From Blastococcus xanthinilyticus (GTDB taxonomy: Bacteria; Actinomycetota; Actinomycetes; Mycobacteriales; Geodermatophilaceae), in contig NZ_VNHW01000012.1 in NCBI RefSeq assembly GCF_008124835.1, forward strand, positions 1-64,000: 64,000 nucleotides of DNA. The letters are read 5' to 3'. A program made the position numbers and the translations under genes. The notes under the pieces were generated by a model that saw nothing but the letters and a program-made list of their open reading frames with translations, did no database searches and was not told where the DNA came from. Every line of letters starts with the position of its first letter. Position 1 is the stretch's first letter. Shown here piece after piece: positions 47,661 to 56,719 of this stretch.

Positions 47661-49025
47661 TCAGCCCACCCGAACCCGACTGCCGAGGATGCCCTGCGGC
47701 CGCACCATGAGGATGACGATCAGCAGTAGCAGCCCGCCGACGTACTTGATGTCGTTGGGGACGACGAGCGTGGACATCTGCACGAAGACGCCCACGACGA
47801 TGCTCCCCACCAGCGCGCCGTACGCGGTGCCCAGCCCGCCCAGGGTGACCCCGGCGAACATCAGCAGCAGCAGGCGGAAGCCCATGTCCCACTGCACCTC
47901 GTCGGACAGGCCGAGGAGGACCCCGCCCAGGGCGGCCAGCGCGCCACCCATCATCCAGACGACGAGGATCACCCGGTTGACGTCGATGCCCGAGGACGCT
48001 GCCAGGTCGCGGTTGTCCGCGACCGCGCGCATGGCCTTGCCGATCTTCGTCCGCTGCAGCATCAGCGCCACCAGCAGGAGCACGACCAGCGCGACGAAGA
48101 TCGAGTACAGGTCCTTGTCGGTCAGCGTGAACGGGCCGTAGTCGACCGCCCGCTGGCCCCGGTAGTCGGCGTAGGCCTCGGAGCTGCCACCGAAGATGAT
48201 CTGGTAGCCGTAGCGCAGCAGCAGCGACAGGCCGATCGAGATGACCAGCGCCGCGACCAGCCCGGTGCCGCGCCGCCGCAGCGGGCGCCACAGCAGCCGC
48301 TCGTTCAGCGCACCGATGCCGGCGCCGATCACCATCGCCAGCAACGCGGCGGGGATCAGCGGGACGCCGCCGTCGACGTTGATGAAGTACGCGACGATCG
48401 CCCCGATGGTCACCAGCTCGCCGTGGGCGAAGTTGGTCAGGCCGGTCGTGCCGAAGATCAGCGAGAGCCCGACGGCGGCCATGGCGATCAGCAGCCCGAA
48501 GCGGAAGCCGTCGACGAGCAGCTGGACCCACCGGACGTTGCCGCCACCGGAGTTCCGGCTGCCGTCGTCCAGGCCGATGATGACGCCCTGGTTGCGGCCG
48601 GGGTCCACGGTCACGGTCCGGCTGTTGCCCGAGTTGAACTCGACGCCCTCGGGCAGCGAGTCCTCGGGAACGGTCACCGTGTACTGGCCGGGACCGGGCA
48701 GCTCGACGGCGAACCGCCCGTTGTCGTCGGTCTCGTCGGTGCCCACCTCGTCCCCGTCCGGGGTGGTGACGACGACCTCGACACCCGAGATGGGGCCGCT
48801 GACACTGGTGCGGAGCGTGCCGGAGACCTGCTCGGCGGCGTCCTCGGCCGCGTGTGCGGCGCCCGGGGCCAGCGCGGCGAGGCCCGCGGTGAAGAGGACC
48901 ACCAGGAGCAGCCGCAGCGCGGTCAGCCCTCTGGGCGGTGGCCCACCGGCCGGCGTCCGAGCCCCCGCGCGTGCGGGCCTGCTTCGTCGACCGTGCCGGC
49001 GGACACGGTCCGTCGGGTGCGTCAC
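47661..49025 (-). CDS. livH: LivH permease fused to an exported regulatory-like beta domain
   Basis: The 454-residue product has three parts. Residues about 35 to 59 form a signal-peptide-like helix ending AAHA. Residues about 66 to 152 (SGTLRTSVSGPISGVEVVVT, then TDDNGRFAVELPGPGQYTVT) look like a carboxypeptidase-regulatory or Ig-type beta-sandwich placed outside the membrane. From about 164 on comes a normal LivH with FGLLIAMAAVGLSLIFGTTG, NFAHGELVTIGAIVAYF, the coupling loop KIGKAMRAVADNRDLAASSG and the end VILMVRPQGILG. The GTG at 49025 is preceded by GAGGAGG. Classic LivH is about 300 residues without the leader domain. Confidence 0.88.
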   Translation of the reverse strand: MTHPTDRVRRHGRRSRPARAGARTPAGGPPPRGLTALRLLLVVLFTAGLAALAPGAAHAAEDAAEQVSGTLRTSVSGPISGVEVVVTTPDGDEVGTDETDDNGRFAVELPGPGQYTVTVPEDSLPEGVEFNSGNSRTVTVDPGRNQGVIIGLDDGSRNSGGGNVRWVQLLVDGFRFGLLIAMAAVGLSLIFGTTGLTNFAHGELVTIGAIVAYFINVDGGVPLIPAALLAMVIGAGIGALNERLLWRPLRRRGTGLVAALVISIGLSLLLRYGYQIIFGGSSEAYADYRGQRAVDYGPFTLTDKDLYSIFVALVVLLLVALMLQRTKIGKAMRAVADNRDLAASSGIDVNRVILVVWMMGGALAALGGVLLGLSDEVQWDMGFRLLLLMFAGVTLGGLGTAYGALVGSIVVGVFVQMSTLVVPNDIKYVGGLLLLIVILMVRPQGILGSRVRVG

Positions 49026-49144
49026 TCGACCTCCTCGGCGGATTCGTTGAGGAGGGAACCTAACGCAGTTCTCCGGGCCAGCTGTCCCCGTGCACCCAGA
49101 CGTGACCTTTCTGCGACACGCCGAGGAGCCGAGCGGTCGCCGGC

Positions 49145-49570
49145 TCAGGCCTTCCTCGACGCGTTGAGCGACATGCAGGTGAGCCGCGCGGTGGCGGTCT
49201 GGTTGCCCTGCTCGTCGCTGATCTGGATGAGGAACGTCGACAGGGTCCGGCCCCGGCGCACCGGCGTGCAGACGGCCGTCACCTGGCCCGACGTCGCGGC
49301 CCGCAGGTAGCTGACGTTCAGCTCGATGCCGACGACCTGCCGCTCCGGCCCGGCGCCCACGGCCGCGGCCATGGAGCCGATCGTCTCGGCCAGGGTGCAG
49401 GTGGCCCCGCCGTGGAGCAGGCCGAAGGGCTGCTCGTTGCCGGCCACCGGCATGGTCGCGACCATCCGGTCGGGATTCCAGTCGGTGATCTGCACGCCGA
49501 CCTTGTCGTCGAGCGGGCTGGTCAGGCCGTCGGGCAGCCAGGCGGGGGGAGGGGTGCTCACGGCTGGCAC
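49145..49570 (-). CDS. PaaI-family hotdog thioesterase
   Basis: Hotdog-fold acyl-CoA thioesterase of 141 residues. The catalytic region QPFGLLHGGATCTLAETIGS is the PaaI/YbgC-like signature with HGG, and VGIELNVSYLRAATSGQVTA and RTLSTFLIQISDEQGN follow. The substrate is probably an acyl- or aryl-CoA but cannot be assigned. The start is a GTG at 49570, with another GTG three codons on. It is divergent from polA, with about 50 bp between starts. Confidence 0.88.
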   Translation of the reverse strand: MPAVSTPPPAWLPDGLTSPLDDKVGVQITDWNPDRMVATMPVAGNEQPFGLLHGGATCTLAETIGSMAAAVGAGPERQVVGIELNVSYLRAATSGQVTAVCTPVRRGRTLSTFLIQISDEQGNQTATARLTCMSLNASRKA

Positions 49571-49626
49571 GGTAGCCAGCCGTCGCGCGGTCGTCCTGTC
49601 GGGGAGCAGCCCTAGGATCGGCGGTG

Positions 49627-52374
49627 ATGTCCGCTCCGGTGAGTACCCCCAGCGCCCCGCCGTCCGCCGACCCCACCAGCACGGGTCCGCGCCCGCGGCT
49701 GCTGCTGCTCGACGGGCACTCCCTGGCCTACCGCGCCTTCTTCGCCCTGCCGGTGGAGAACTTCTCCACGACCACGGGGCAGCCGACCAACGCGGTCTAC
49801 GGCTTCACCTCGATGCTGATCAACATCCTGCGCGACGAGCAGCCCACCCATCTCGCGGTGGCGTTCGACGTCGGGCGGAAGACCTTCCGCAGCGAGATCT
49901 ACGCCGAGTACAAGGCCAACCGGTCGGAGAGCCCCACCGACTTCCGCGGGCAGGTCAGCCTGGTCCAGGAGGTGCTCGGCGCCCTCCGGGTGCCGGTCAT
50001 CACCGCCGAGGGCTACGAGGCCGACGACGTCATCGCCACGCTCACCGTGCAGGCGGTCGAGCAGGGGATGGACGTCCTGATCGCCACCGGCGACCGTGAC
50101 GCGCTCCAGCTGGTCAACGAGCACGTCACCGTGCTGTACCCGCGCAAGGGCGTCTCGGACATGACCCGGTTCACGCCGGAGGAGGTCGAGGCGAAGTACA
50201 ACCTCACCCCGGCGCAGTACCCGGACTTCGCGGCGCTGCGGGGCGACCCGAGCGACAACCTGCCGAGCATCCCGAGCGTGGGGGAGAAGACCGCCGCCAA
50301 GTGGGTGCGCGAGTACGGCTCCCTGGACGCGCTGGTCGACCAGGTGGACACGGTCAAGGGCAAGGTGGGGGAGAAGTTGCGCGAGCACCTCTCCTCGGTG
50401 CTGCAGAACCGGCGGCTCACCGAGCTCGACCGGTCGGTGAGCCTCGAGCTGGGCCCGCAGGACCTCGCCGTCCAGGCCTGGGACCGCAACGAGGTGCACA
50501 CCCTCTTCGACAACCTGCAGTTCCGGGTGCTGCGGGAGCGGCTGTTCGCCACCCTCACCAGCGCCGAGCCCGAGGTGGAGGGCGGCTTCGAGGTCGACCT
50601 CGACGAGCTCACCCGCGGGGAGCTGGGGGAGTGGCTGGACACCCACGCCCGCACCGGGCGGACCGGCGTCATCTTCCGTGGCGCGTGGGGTCGCGGCGCC
50701 GGCGAGCTGACCGGCATCGGGCTGGCGGCCGGCGACGGCCACGCCACCTTCGTCGACGTGGGCCCGGAGCTCGACGTCGCCGACGAGCAGGCGCTGGCCG
50801 CCTGGCTCGCCGACCCGGCGGCCGGGAAGGTGGTGCACGAGGTCAAGGGCCCGCTGCTGGCCATCTGGGCGCGCGGCTGGGAGCTGCAGGGGATCGTCAG
50901 CGACACCGCGCTCGCCGCGTACCTGGCGATGCCGGGGCAGCGGTCGTTCGACCTCGGCGACCTCGCCGTCCGCTACCTGCGGCGCGAGCTCAAGGACACC
51001 GCGGAGCCCGAGGGTCAGCTGACCCTGGACGGCCTCGGTCCGAGCGAGGACGACGTCGCCCGGGAGGCGGCGCACGCCGACGTCCTCAAGGCCGTCGCCG
51101 TGAACGACCTCTCCGACGCGCTGCAGACGGTGCTCGGCCAGCGCGGGGGCGACCACCTGCTGGGCGAGATCGAGCTGCCGCTCACCCGGGTGCTCGCGGC
51201 CATGGAGTACCGGGGCATCGCCGCCGACGTGGACTTCCTGCGCGAGCTGCAGCGCGAGTTCGCCGACGGCGTCGCCGCGGCGGCGGCCGAGTGCTACGCG
51301 GTGATCGGCCGCGAGGTGAACCTCGGCTCGCCCAAGCAGCTCCAGGCGGTGCTGTTCGACGAGCTGGGCCTGCCCAAGACGAAGAAGAACAAGACCGGGT
51401 ACACCACCGACGCCGACGCGCTCACCTCGCTGCTCGCCTCGACGGGGCACCCGTTCCTCGAGCACCTGCTGCGGCACCGCGACGTAACCCGGCTGCGCAC
51501 GGTCATCGACGGGCTCATCCCGATGGTCGACGACGCGGGGCGCATCCACACGACGTTCCAGCAGACGATCGCCGCGACCGGCCGGCTCTCCTCGACCGAT
51601 CCCAACCTGCAGAACATCCCGATCCGCACCGCGGAGGGCCGCCGGATCCGGCAGGCGTTCGTGGTCGGGCAGGGCTACGAGTCGCTGATGACGGCCGACT
51701 ACAGCCAGATCGAGATGCGGATCATGGCCCACCTCTCCGGCGACGAGGGCCTCATCGAGGCGTTCATGTCCGGGGAGGACCTGCACTCCTTCGTCGCCTC
51801 CCGGGCCTTCGACATCCCGATCTCCGAGGTCGACCCGGAGATGCGCCGCCGCATCAAGGCGATGAGCTACGGCCTGGCCTACGGGCTCTCCGCCTACGGG
51901 CTGTCCGGGCAGCTGCGCATCTCCGTCGAGGAGGCGCGCGAGCAGATGCACGCCTACTTCGAGCGCTTCGGCGGCATCCGCGACTACCTCGACGGCGTGG
52001 TGGACGACGCCCGACAGACGGGCTACACCGAGACCACGCTGGGCCGGCGGCGGTACCTGCCCGACCTGACCAGCGACAACGGCCAGCGCCGGCAGATGGC
52101 CGAGCGGATGGCGCTCAACGCGCCCATCCAGGGCTCGGCCGCCGACGTCATCAAGGTGGCCATGCTCGGCGTGGAGAAGGCGATCACCGCCGAAGGGCTG
52201 CGCTCCCGGATGCTGCTGCAGGTGCACGACGAGCTCGTGCTCGAGGTCGCGCCGGGGGAGCGGGAGGTGCTGGAGGCGCTGGTCCGCCGGGAGATGGCCG
52301 GGGCTGCGCAGCTGTCGGTGCCGCTGGAGGTCTCGGTCGGCTTCGGGCGGACCTGGGACGAAGCCGCCCACTGA
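49627..52374 (+). CDS. polA: DNA polymerase I
   Basis: Repair and Okazaki-fragment polymerase of 915 residues. The N-terminal 5'-nuclease has LLLLDGHSLAYRAFFALPVE, ATGDRDALQLVNEH and LRGDPSDNLPSIPSVGEKTA. The central region (about 330 to 500) has the exonuclease fold, but the first motif reads GRTGVIFRGAWGRG with no DxE, so proofreading is predicted to be absent, as in other actinobacterial PolA. The polymerase domain has TGRLSSTDPNLQNIPIR, motif A LMTADYSQIEMRIMAHL, motif B RRRIKAMSYGLAYGLSAYGL and motif C LQVHDELVLEV. An adjoining GTG one codon earlier is an alternative start. Confidence 0.97.
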   Translation: MSAPVSTPSAPPSADPTSTGPRPRLLLLDGHSLAYRAFFALPVENFSTTTGQPTNAVYGFTSMLINILRDEQPTHLAVAFDVGRKTFRSEIYAEYKANRSESPTDFRGQVSLVQEVLGALRVPVITAEGYEADDVIATLTVQAVEQGMDVLIATGDRDALQLVNEHVTVLYPRKGVSDMTRFTPEEVEAKYNLTPAQYPDFAALRGDPSDNLPSIPSVGEKTAAKWVREYGSLDALVDQVDTVKGKVGEKLREHLSSVLQNRRLTELDRSVSLELGPQDLAVQAWDRNEVHTLFDNLQFRVLRERLFATLTSAEPEVEGGFEVDLDELTRGELGEWLDTHARTGRTGVIFRGAWGRGAGELTGIGLAAGDGHATFVDVGPELDVADEQALAAWLADPAAGKVVHEVKGPLLAIWARGWELQGIVSDTALAAYLAMPGQRSFDLGDLAVRYLRRELKDTAEPEGQLTLDGLGPSEDDVAREAAHADVLKAVAVNDLSDALQTVLGQRGGDHLLGEIELPLTRVLAAMEYRGIAADVDFLRELQREFADGVAAAAAECYAVIGREVNLGSPKQLQAVLFDELGLPKTKKNKTGYTTDADALTSLLASTGHPFLEHLLRHRDVTRLRTVIDGLIPMVDDAGRIHTTFQQTIAATGRLSSTDPNLQNIPIRTAEGRRIRQAFVVGQGYESLMTADYSQIEMRIMAHLSGDEGLIEAFMSGEDLHSFVASRAFDIPISEVDPEMRRRIKAMSYGLAYGLSAYGLSGQLRISVEEAREQMHAYFERFGGIRDYLDGVVDDARQTGYTETTLGRRRYLPDLTSDNGQRRQMAERMALNAPIQGSAADVIKVAMLGVEKAITAEGLRSRMLLQVHDELVLEVAPGEREVLEALVRREMAGAAQLSVPLEVSVGFGRTWDEAAH

Positions 52375-52481
52375 CGGAGGCGCCCCGGCCCGGGTGGCCC
52401 TGCGTTACAGCGTGTTGTCGATCCGGCCCGATGGGCCCGGCGGATGTGTCAGCCGCCGCTCGGGCGTCCACACACGGGTCC

Positions 52482-53548
52482 ATGAGCACCCCACCGCCGT
52501 CCGGTCCGAACCGTCCCGCTGTCCCTGACTGGCTGGCGCGGTCCTCGGCCGTCGGTGGCCGGCTGCTCGTCCTCGCGGTCCTCGTCTGGCTGCTGGCCGG
52601 CCTCGCGGTCAAGGTGACGCTGCCGCTGGTGGCTGTCCTGATCGCGCTGCTCGTCGCCGGCGTCCTGGCACCGCTCGTCGAGTGGTCGCACGGTCGTGGA
52701 GCGCCGCGCTGGCTGGCGGCCGGCGGGGCGGTGCTGCTCCTGGTCGGCGTCCTCGGCGGCGCGCTCCTGGCCCTCGGCGCGCGTATCGCCGGCCAGCTGC
52801 CGCGCTTGCGGGAGCAGTTCCAGCAGGTCTCCGACGATTTGTCCCAGCGCTTCGGCGTCGAGCTGCCGGCCTTGGGCTCGTCCGGAGGCGGTGGCGGCGG
52901 CTCCGGCGGGGGGACCAGCGCCGGTGACCTGCTCGGCCCGGCGCGCACGGTGCTCGAGGTCGTGATCGCCGCCTTTCTCGTCGTGGCGCTCGCCTACCTC
53001 TTCCTGCACGGCGGGCCGGGAATCTGGCGGTGGCTGCTGGAGAAGTTCGGCGGCCGGCTGCGCGAGGACGTCGATGCTGCCGGGCGGGCGGCCTGGACCA
53101 CCGCCGGCGGCTACGTCCGCGGCCTGACGATCGTCGCGGTGTTCGACGCCGTGGGCATCGGCGTCGGCCTGCTCCTGCTCGGCGTCCCGCTCGCGCTGAC
53201 CCTCGCGGCGCTGCAGTTCCTGGCGTCCTACATCCCCACGATCGGGGCGTTCGTCGCCGGCCTGGTCGCGGTGGTGGTCGGCTACGCGTCCGGCGGGTTC
53301 GTCACCGCCGCCCTCGTCCTCGGCCTGGTGGTCGTCGTGCAGCAGCTCGGCAACTCCTTCGTGGAGCCCTACGTCATGCGCAATCGGCTGCCGCTGAACG
53401 CCGCGACGGTGCTCATCGCGGTCACCGTCGGCGGCGTCCTGTGGGGGATCGCCGGGCGCTGCTGTTCGTGCCCCTCACCGCGGCGCTCTCGGCCGCCGGG
53501 CACGAGCTGTGGGTGCGGCACGGCTCCCGACCCATCGCGGGGGGCTGA
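52482..53548 (+). pseudogene. AI-2E family transporter, frameshifted near the C-terminus
   Basis: Membrane protein of the AI-2E (YdiK/TqsA) family of about 355 residues if the frame is restored. Visible helices include LLVLAVLVWLLAGLAVKVTL and VLIALLVAGVLAPLVEW. A glycine-rich loop (SSGGGGGGSGGG) follows, then LRVLEV-type helices, the family segments LQFLASYIPTIGAFVAGLVA and VQQLGNSFVEPYVMRNRLPL, and NAATVLIAVTVGGVLWGIAG. At about 53453 the run GCCGGGCGC lacks one G, so the frame is lost. The last 30 residues (LLFVPLTAALSAAGHELWVR) continue in the next frame to TGA 53548. It is either a true mutation or a homopolymer sequencing error. The substrate is unknown. Confidence 0.8.
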
Positions 53549-53563
53549 GCCTCTACCTGAGCT

Positions 53564-54412
53564 TCAGGGTCGGGTGCACACCAGGACGAGCGTCCCGGGG
53601 ACGAGGGCGCCGCGCTCGGGGGACCACTGCCCCCAGTTCTCGGTGCGCCCCGGCGTCCACTCCGGCTCGACCAGGTCGGTGAGCACGAGACCCGCCCCGA
53701 CGACGGCCCGCACCCAGTCGCCGACCGTCCGGTGGTGCTCGACGTACACCGTGGCGCCGGCGGAGTCGGTCTCGACGTACGGCGTCCGGTCGAAGTAGGA
53801 GGAGACGATCCGCAGGTCGTCGGGGTCGGGGGAGTCGGGGAACGGCCAGCGCATCGGGTGGTTCACCGACGCCACGAACCGCCCGCCCGGCCGGAGCACC
53901 CGCGCCACCTCGCGCAGCGCGCCCTCGACGTCGGCGACGAAGGGCAGCCCGCCGAACGCCGAGCAGGCGAGGTCGACGCTCGCGTCGGCGAGGGGCAGCG
54001 CGCCGGCGCCGGCCTGCAGCAGGGGCACGGCGAGGCCGGTGCTCCGGTTGAGCTCCGCCGCCCGCGCGAGCATGCCCGCGGAGAGGTCGAGGGCGACGAC
54101 GTCGGCCCCGGCCGAGCGCAGCCAGCGCGCGCACGGGGCCGATCCGCAGCCGATCTCCAGCACCCGCCGCCCGGCCACCTCGCCCAGGAGGTGGGCGTCG
54201 GCCTCCCGCAGCCCCTCGGGGCACCACAGGAAGTCCACATCGCCCAGGTCGCGGCCGTGCTCGGCCAGGTAGGCGGGGGCGGCGGCGTCCCACCAGCGGC
54301 GGTTGGCGCGGGCGGACTCCGCGTCCCCGGCGGGCCGCCGGGCGACGCCGCCGGCGGCCGGGTAGCCGTCGCTGTCGAGCGGCAGCGGGGCGGAGGCGGA
54401 GGGGTGGGTCAT
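53564..54412 (-). CDS. Class I SAM-dependent methyltransferase
   Basis: Methyltransferase of 282 residues. It shows NRRWWDAAAPAYLAEHGRDL and VDFLWCPEGLREADAHLLGE, typical of an actinobacterial family, then motif I GRRVLEIGCGSAPCARWL, ADVVALDLSAGMLARAAEL, and motif post II CSAFGGLPFVADVEGALREV with RVLRPGGRFVASVNHPMRWP. The acceptor is not known; small-molecule or quinone-like acceptors are common among relatives. ATG 54412 is the first start. It converges on the AI-2E gene, whose stop lies 15 bp away, and is divergent from rpsA. Confidence 0.85.
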   Translation of the reverse strand: MTHPSASAPLPLDSDGYPAAGGVARRPAGDAESARANRRWWDAAAPAYLAEHGRDLGDVDFLWCPEGLREADAHLLGEVAGRRVLEIGCGSAPCARWLRSAGADVVALDLSAGMLARAAELNRSTGLAVPLLQAGAGALPLADASVDLACSAFGGLPFVADVEGALREVARVLRPGGRFVASVNHPMRWPFPDSPDPDDLRIVSSYFDRTPYVETDSAGATVYVEHHRTVGDWVRAVVGAGLVLTDLVEPEWTPGRTENWGQWSPERGALVPGTLVLVCTRP

Positions 54413-54630
54413 GACACGCCGATCGTGACACGCCGCCGCCCGGAGAGCGGATCCACCCAGGTGGACCCGGGCGTCCCGACGTCCGTACCATGGAGGGGCG
54501 CCAGAGGTCTGACGTGCTCATCCCCGCGCAGGGGGCGGGCCTCGCCGGTTCTCACCGCTGTTCCTCCCCGCGGTCGTCCGGCCGTGGGTGTCCTGTCCCT
54601 ACGCATAAACCGTCCGGAGCAACCAACCAC

Positions 54631-56100
54631 ATGACCTCCACTCAGGTCCGTCCTTCCAGCACCCCCCAGGTCGCCATCAACGACATCGGCACCGCCGAGG
54701 ACTTCCTCGCGGCGATCGACCAGACGATCAAGTACTTCAACGATGGCGACATCGTCGAGGGCGTCATCGTCAAGGTGGACCGGGACGAGGTGCTGCTGGA
54801 CATCGGCTACAAGACCGAGGGCGTCATCCCCTCGCGCGAGCTGTCCATCAAGCACGACGTCGACCCCAACGAGGTCGTCAAGGTCGGCGACGAGGTGGAA
54901 GCCCTGGTTCTCCAGAAGGAGGACAAGGAAGGGCGGCTGATCCTCTCCAAGAAGCGCGCGCAGTACGAGCGCGCCTGGGGCACGATCGAGGCCAAGAAGG
55001 AAGCCGACGAGGTCGTCACCGGCACCGTCATCGAGGTCGTCAAGGGTGGTCTCATCCTGGACATCGGCCTGCGCGGGTTCCTCCCGGCGTCGCTGGTCGA
55101 GATGCGTCGCGTCCGCGACCTGCAGCCCTACGTGGGCCGCGAGCTCGAGGCGAAGATCATCGAGCTCGACAAGAACCGCAACAACGTCGTCCTCTCCCGT
55201 CGCCAGTGGCTGGAGCAGACCCAGTCCGAGGTCCGCAGCGAGTTCCTCAACAAGCTCGCCAAGGGCCAGGTGCGCTCGGGTGTCGTCTCTTCGATCGTCA
55301 ACTTCGGTGCGTTCGTCGACCTGGGTGGCGTGGACGGCCTCGTGCACGTCTCCGAGCTGTCCTGGAAGCACATCGACCACCCGTCTGAGGTCGTCGAGGT
55401 CGGCCAGGAGGTCACCGTCGAGGTCCTCGACGTCGACCTGGACCGCGAGCGGGTCTCCCTGTCGCTGAAGGCGACGCAGGAGGACCCGTGGCGTCAGTTC
55501 GCCCGCACGCACCAGATCGGGCAGGTCGTCCCCGGCAAGGTCACCAAGCTGGTTCCCTTCGGTGCGTTCGTGCGCGTCGACGAGGGTATCGAGGGCCTGG
55601 TGCACATCTCCGAGCTGGCCGAGCGCCACGTGGAGATCCCGGAGCAGGTCGTGCAGGTCGGCGACGAGATCCTGGTCAAGGTCATCGACATCGACCTGGA
55701 CCGCCGCCGCATCTCGCTGTCGCTCAAGCAGGCCAACGAGGGCGTCGTCGGCGACGAGGACCAGTTCGACCCGGCCGCCTACGGCATGGCCGCGTCCTAC
55801 GACGAGCAGGGCAACTACATCTACCCGGAGGGCTTCGACTCCGAGACCGGTGAGTGGCTCGAGGGCTACGATGAGGCCCGCGAGACGTGGGAGAAGCAGT
55901 ACGCCGAGGCGCAGGCCCGCTTCGAGGCGCACCGCAAGCAGATCGCCGCGGCCAAGGAGGCCGACGCCGAGGCGGCTGCCGGCGGCAGCTACTCCAGTGA
56001 CGACGCTGCTGGTCCGGACGCCCCGGCCAGCACCGGCGGCACCCTGGCCAGCGACGAGGCGCTCGCGGCGCTCCGTGCCAAGCTGGCCGGCGGCGAGTGA
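54631..56100 (+). CDS. rpsA: 30S ribosomal protein S1
   Basis: RNA-binding ribosomal protein of 489 residues with four S1 domains, the usual actinobacterial form (six in E. coli). The domains begin near [60 protein letters not shown] and [22 protein letters not shown]-terminal disordered, alanine- and serine-rich tail ends in [13 protein letters not shown]. It helps 30S subunits load structured mRNAs. The ATG at 54631 is preceded by a 218-bp gap that holds the promoter and a long 5' leader; no strong Shine-Dalgarno is seen, which is common for rpsA. Two hairpins follow. Confidence 0.97.
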   Translation: MTSTQVRPSSTPQVAINDIGTAEDFLAAIDQTIKYFNDGDIVEGVIVKVDRDEVLLDIGYKTEGVIPSRELSIKHDVDPNEVVKVGDEVEALVLQKEDKEGRLILSKKRAQYERAWGTIEAKKEADEVVTGTVIEVVKGGLILDIGLRGFLPASLVEMRRVRDLQPYVGRELEAKIIELDKNRNNVVLSRRQWLEQTQSEVRSEFLNKLAKGQVRSGVVSSIVNFGAFVDLGGVDGLVHVSELSWKHIDHPSEVVEVGQEVTVEVLDVDLDRERVSLSLKATQEDPWRQFARTHQIGQVVPGKVTKLVPFGAFVRVDEGIEGLVHISELAERHVEIPEQVVQVGDEILVKVIDIDLDRRRISLSLKQANEGVVGDEDQFDPAAYGMAASYDEQGNYIYPEGFDSETGEWLEGYDEARETWEKQYAEAQARFEAHRKQIAAAKEADAEAAAGGSYSSDDAAGPDAPASTGGTLASDEALAALRAKLAGGE

Positions 56101-56131
56101 CCTGAGGGTCTGACCCGCCAGCTCTGCACGA

Positions 56132-56166
56132 CGGAGGCCCAGGACCGATCCGGTCCTGGGCCTCCG
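56132..56166 (+). terminator. Stem-loop terminator after rpsA
   Basis: Perfect 16-bp stem CGGAGGCCCAGGACCG with its complement and an ATC loop, starting 31 bp after the rpsA stop. A second independent hairpin follows, so rpsA transcription ends efficiently here. Confidence 0.85.
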
Positions 56167-56197
56167 CCGTTCCCGGGGAACGGGTGCCCGGGCACGA

Positions 56198-56232
56198 CGA
56201 AGGGCCCGTGGACGACGTCCACGGGCCCTTCG
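56198..56232. terminator. Second, probably bidirectional hairpin between rpsA and the 86-aa gene
   Basis: Near-perfect 17-bp inverted repeat CGAAGGGCCCGTGGACG and its complement with one base at the centre, so the actual loop must open the inner pairs. It lies between rpsA and the convergent small gene at 56314..56574 and could terminate both. Confidence 0.7.
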
Positions 56233-56313
56233 GAATGCGTGTGGGCAGCCAGGTGCCGGGCGCGAGGCGCTCCGGCGGGCCGATCGAGGTCGCCGTCCGC
56301 GGACGGCGACGGC

Positions 56314-56574
56314 TCAGAGGCTGAGGATGATGGCGAACGCGGTGCGGGGGCGGCCGCCGGAGCCCGCGAGGAAGCTCCAGGTGTGGCGTCCGGTGGTCGG
56401 CGTCTGGAACATCCAGCGCAGCAGCGAGCTGCGGTGGGCGACGGCGGGCCGCTGGAACGCCATCCGGTCGCGGACGGCGGGGATGTCGGCGCAGCGCACG
56501 CCCGAGGCAGCGCCGAGCCGGTGCCGTCCGGCGGCGCGGGAGGACGGGGATGCAGCGGGCGTGTGACGGGACAT
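56314..56574 (-). CDS. Small 86-residue protein of unknown function
   Basis: I do not recognise a domain. The frame starts at ATG 56574 with GAGAGGCAG about a dozen bases upstream. Its C-terminal part, LLRWMFQTPTTGRHTWSFLA and then GSGGRPRTAFAIILSL, looks like real protein rather than shadow sequence. The basic N-terminal half is low complexity. The placement between the rpsA terminators and coaE, with its own convergent terminator and a divergent promoter region, supports a gene. A frame of similar size exists on the other strand but has less plausible composition. Confidence 0.45.
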   Translation of the reverse strand: MSRHTPAASPSSRAAGRHRLGAASGVRCADIPAVRDRMAFQRPAVAHRSSLLRWMFQTPTTGRHTWSFLAGSGGRPRTAFAIILSL

Positions 56575-56719
56575 GTTCTCGATCTGCCTCTCTCGGCGGG
56601 GAAGTTCGCCGGGGCAGACGTTAACGATGGGACTCGTGTGACTGGTGCGACGCGCCGGGAGCTCCGCCCTCGTGTTACCTCTCCGTGATCTCCAGGCGGG
56701 CGGTCGCTACTGTCCGTGC

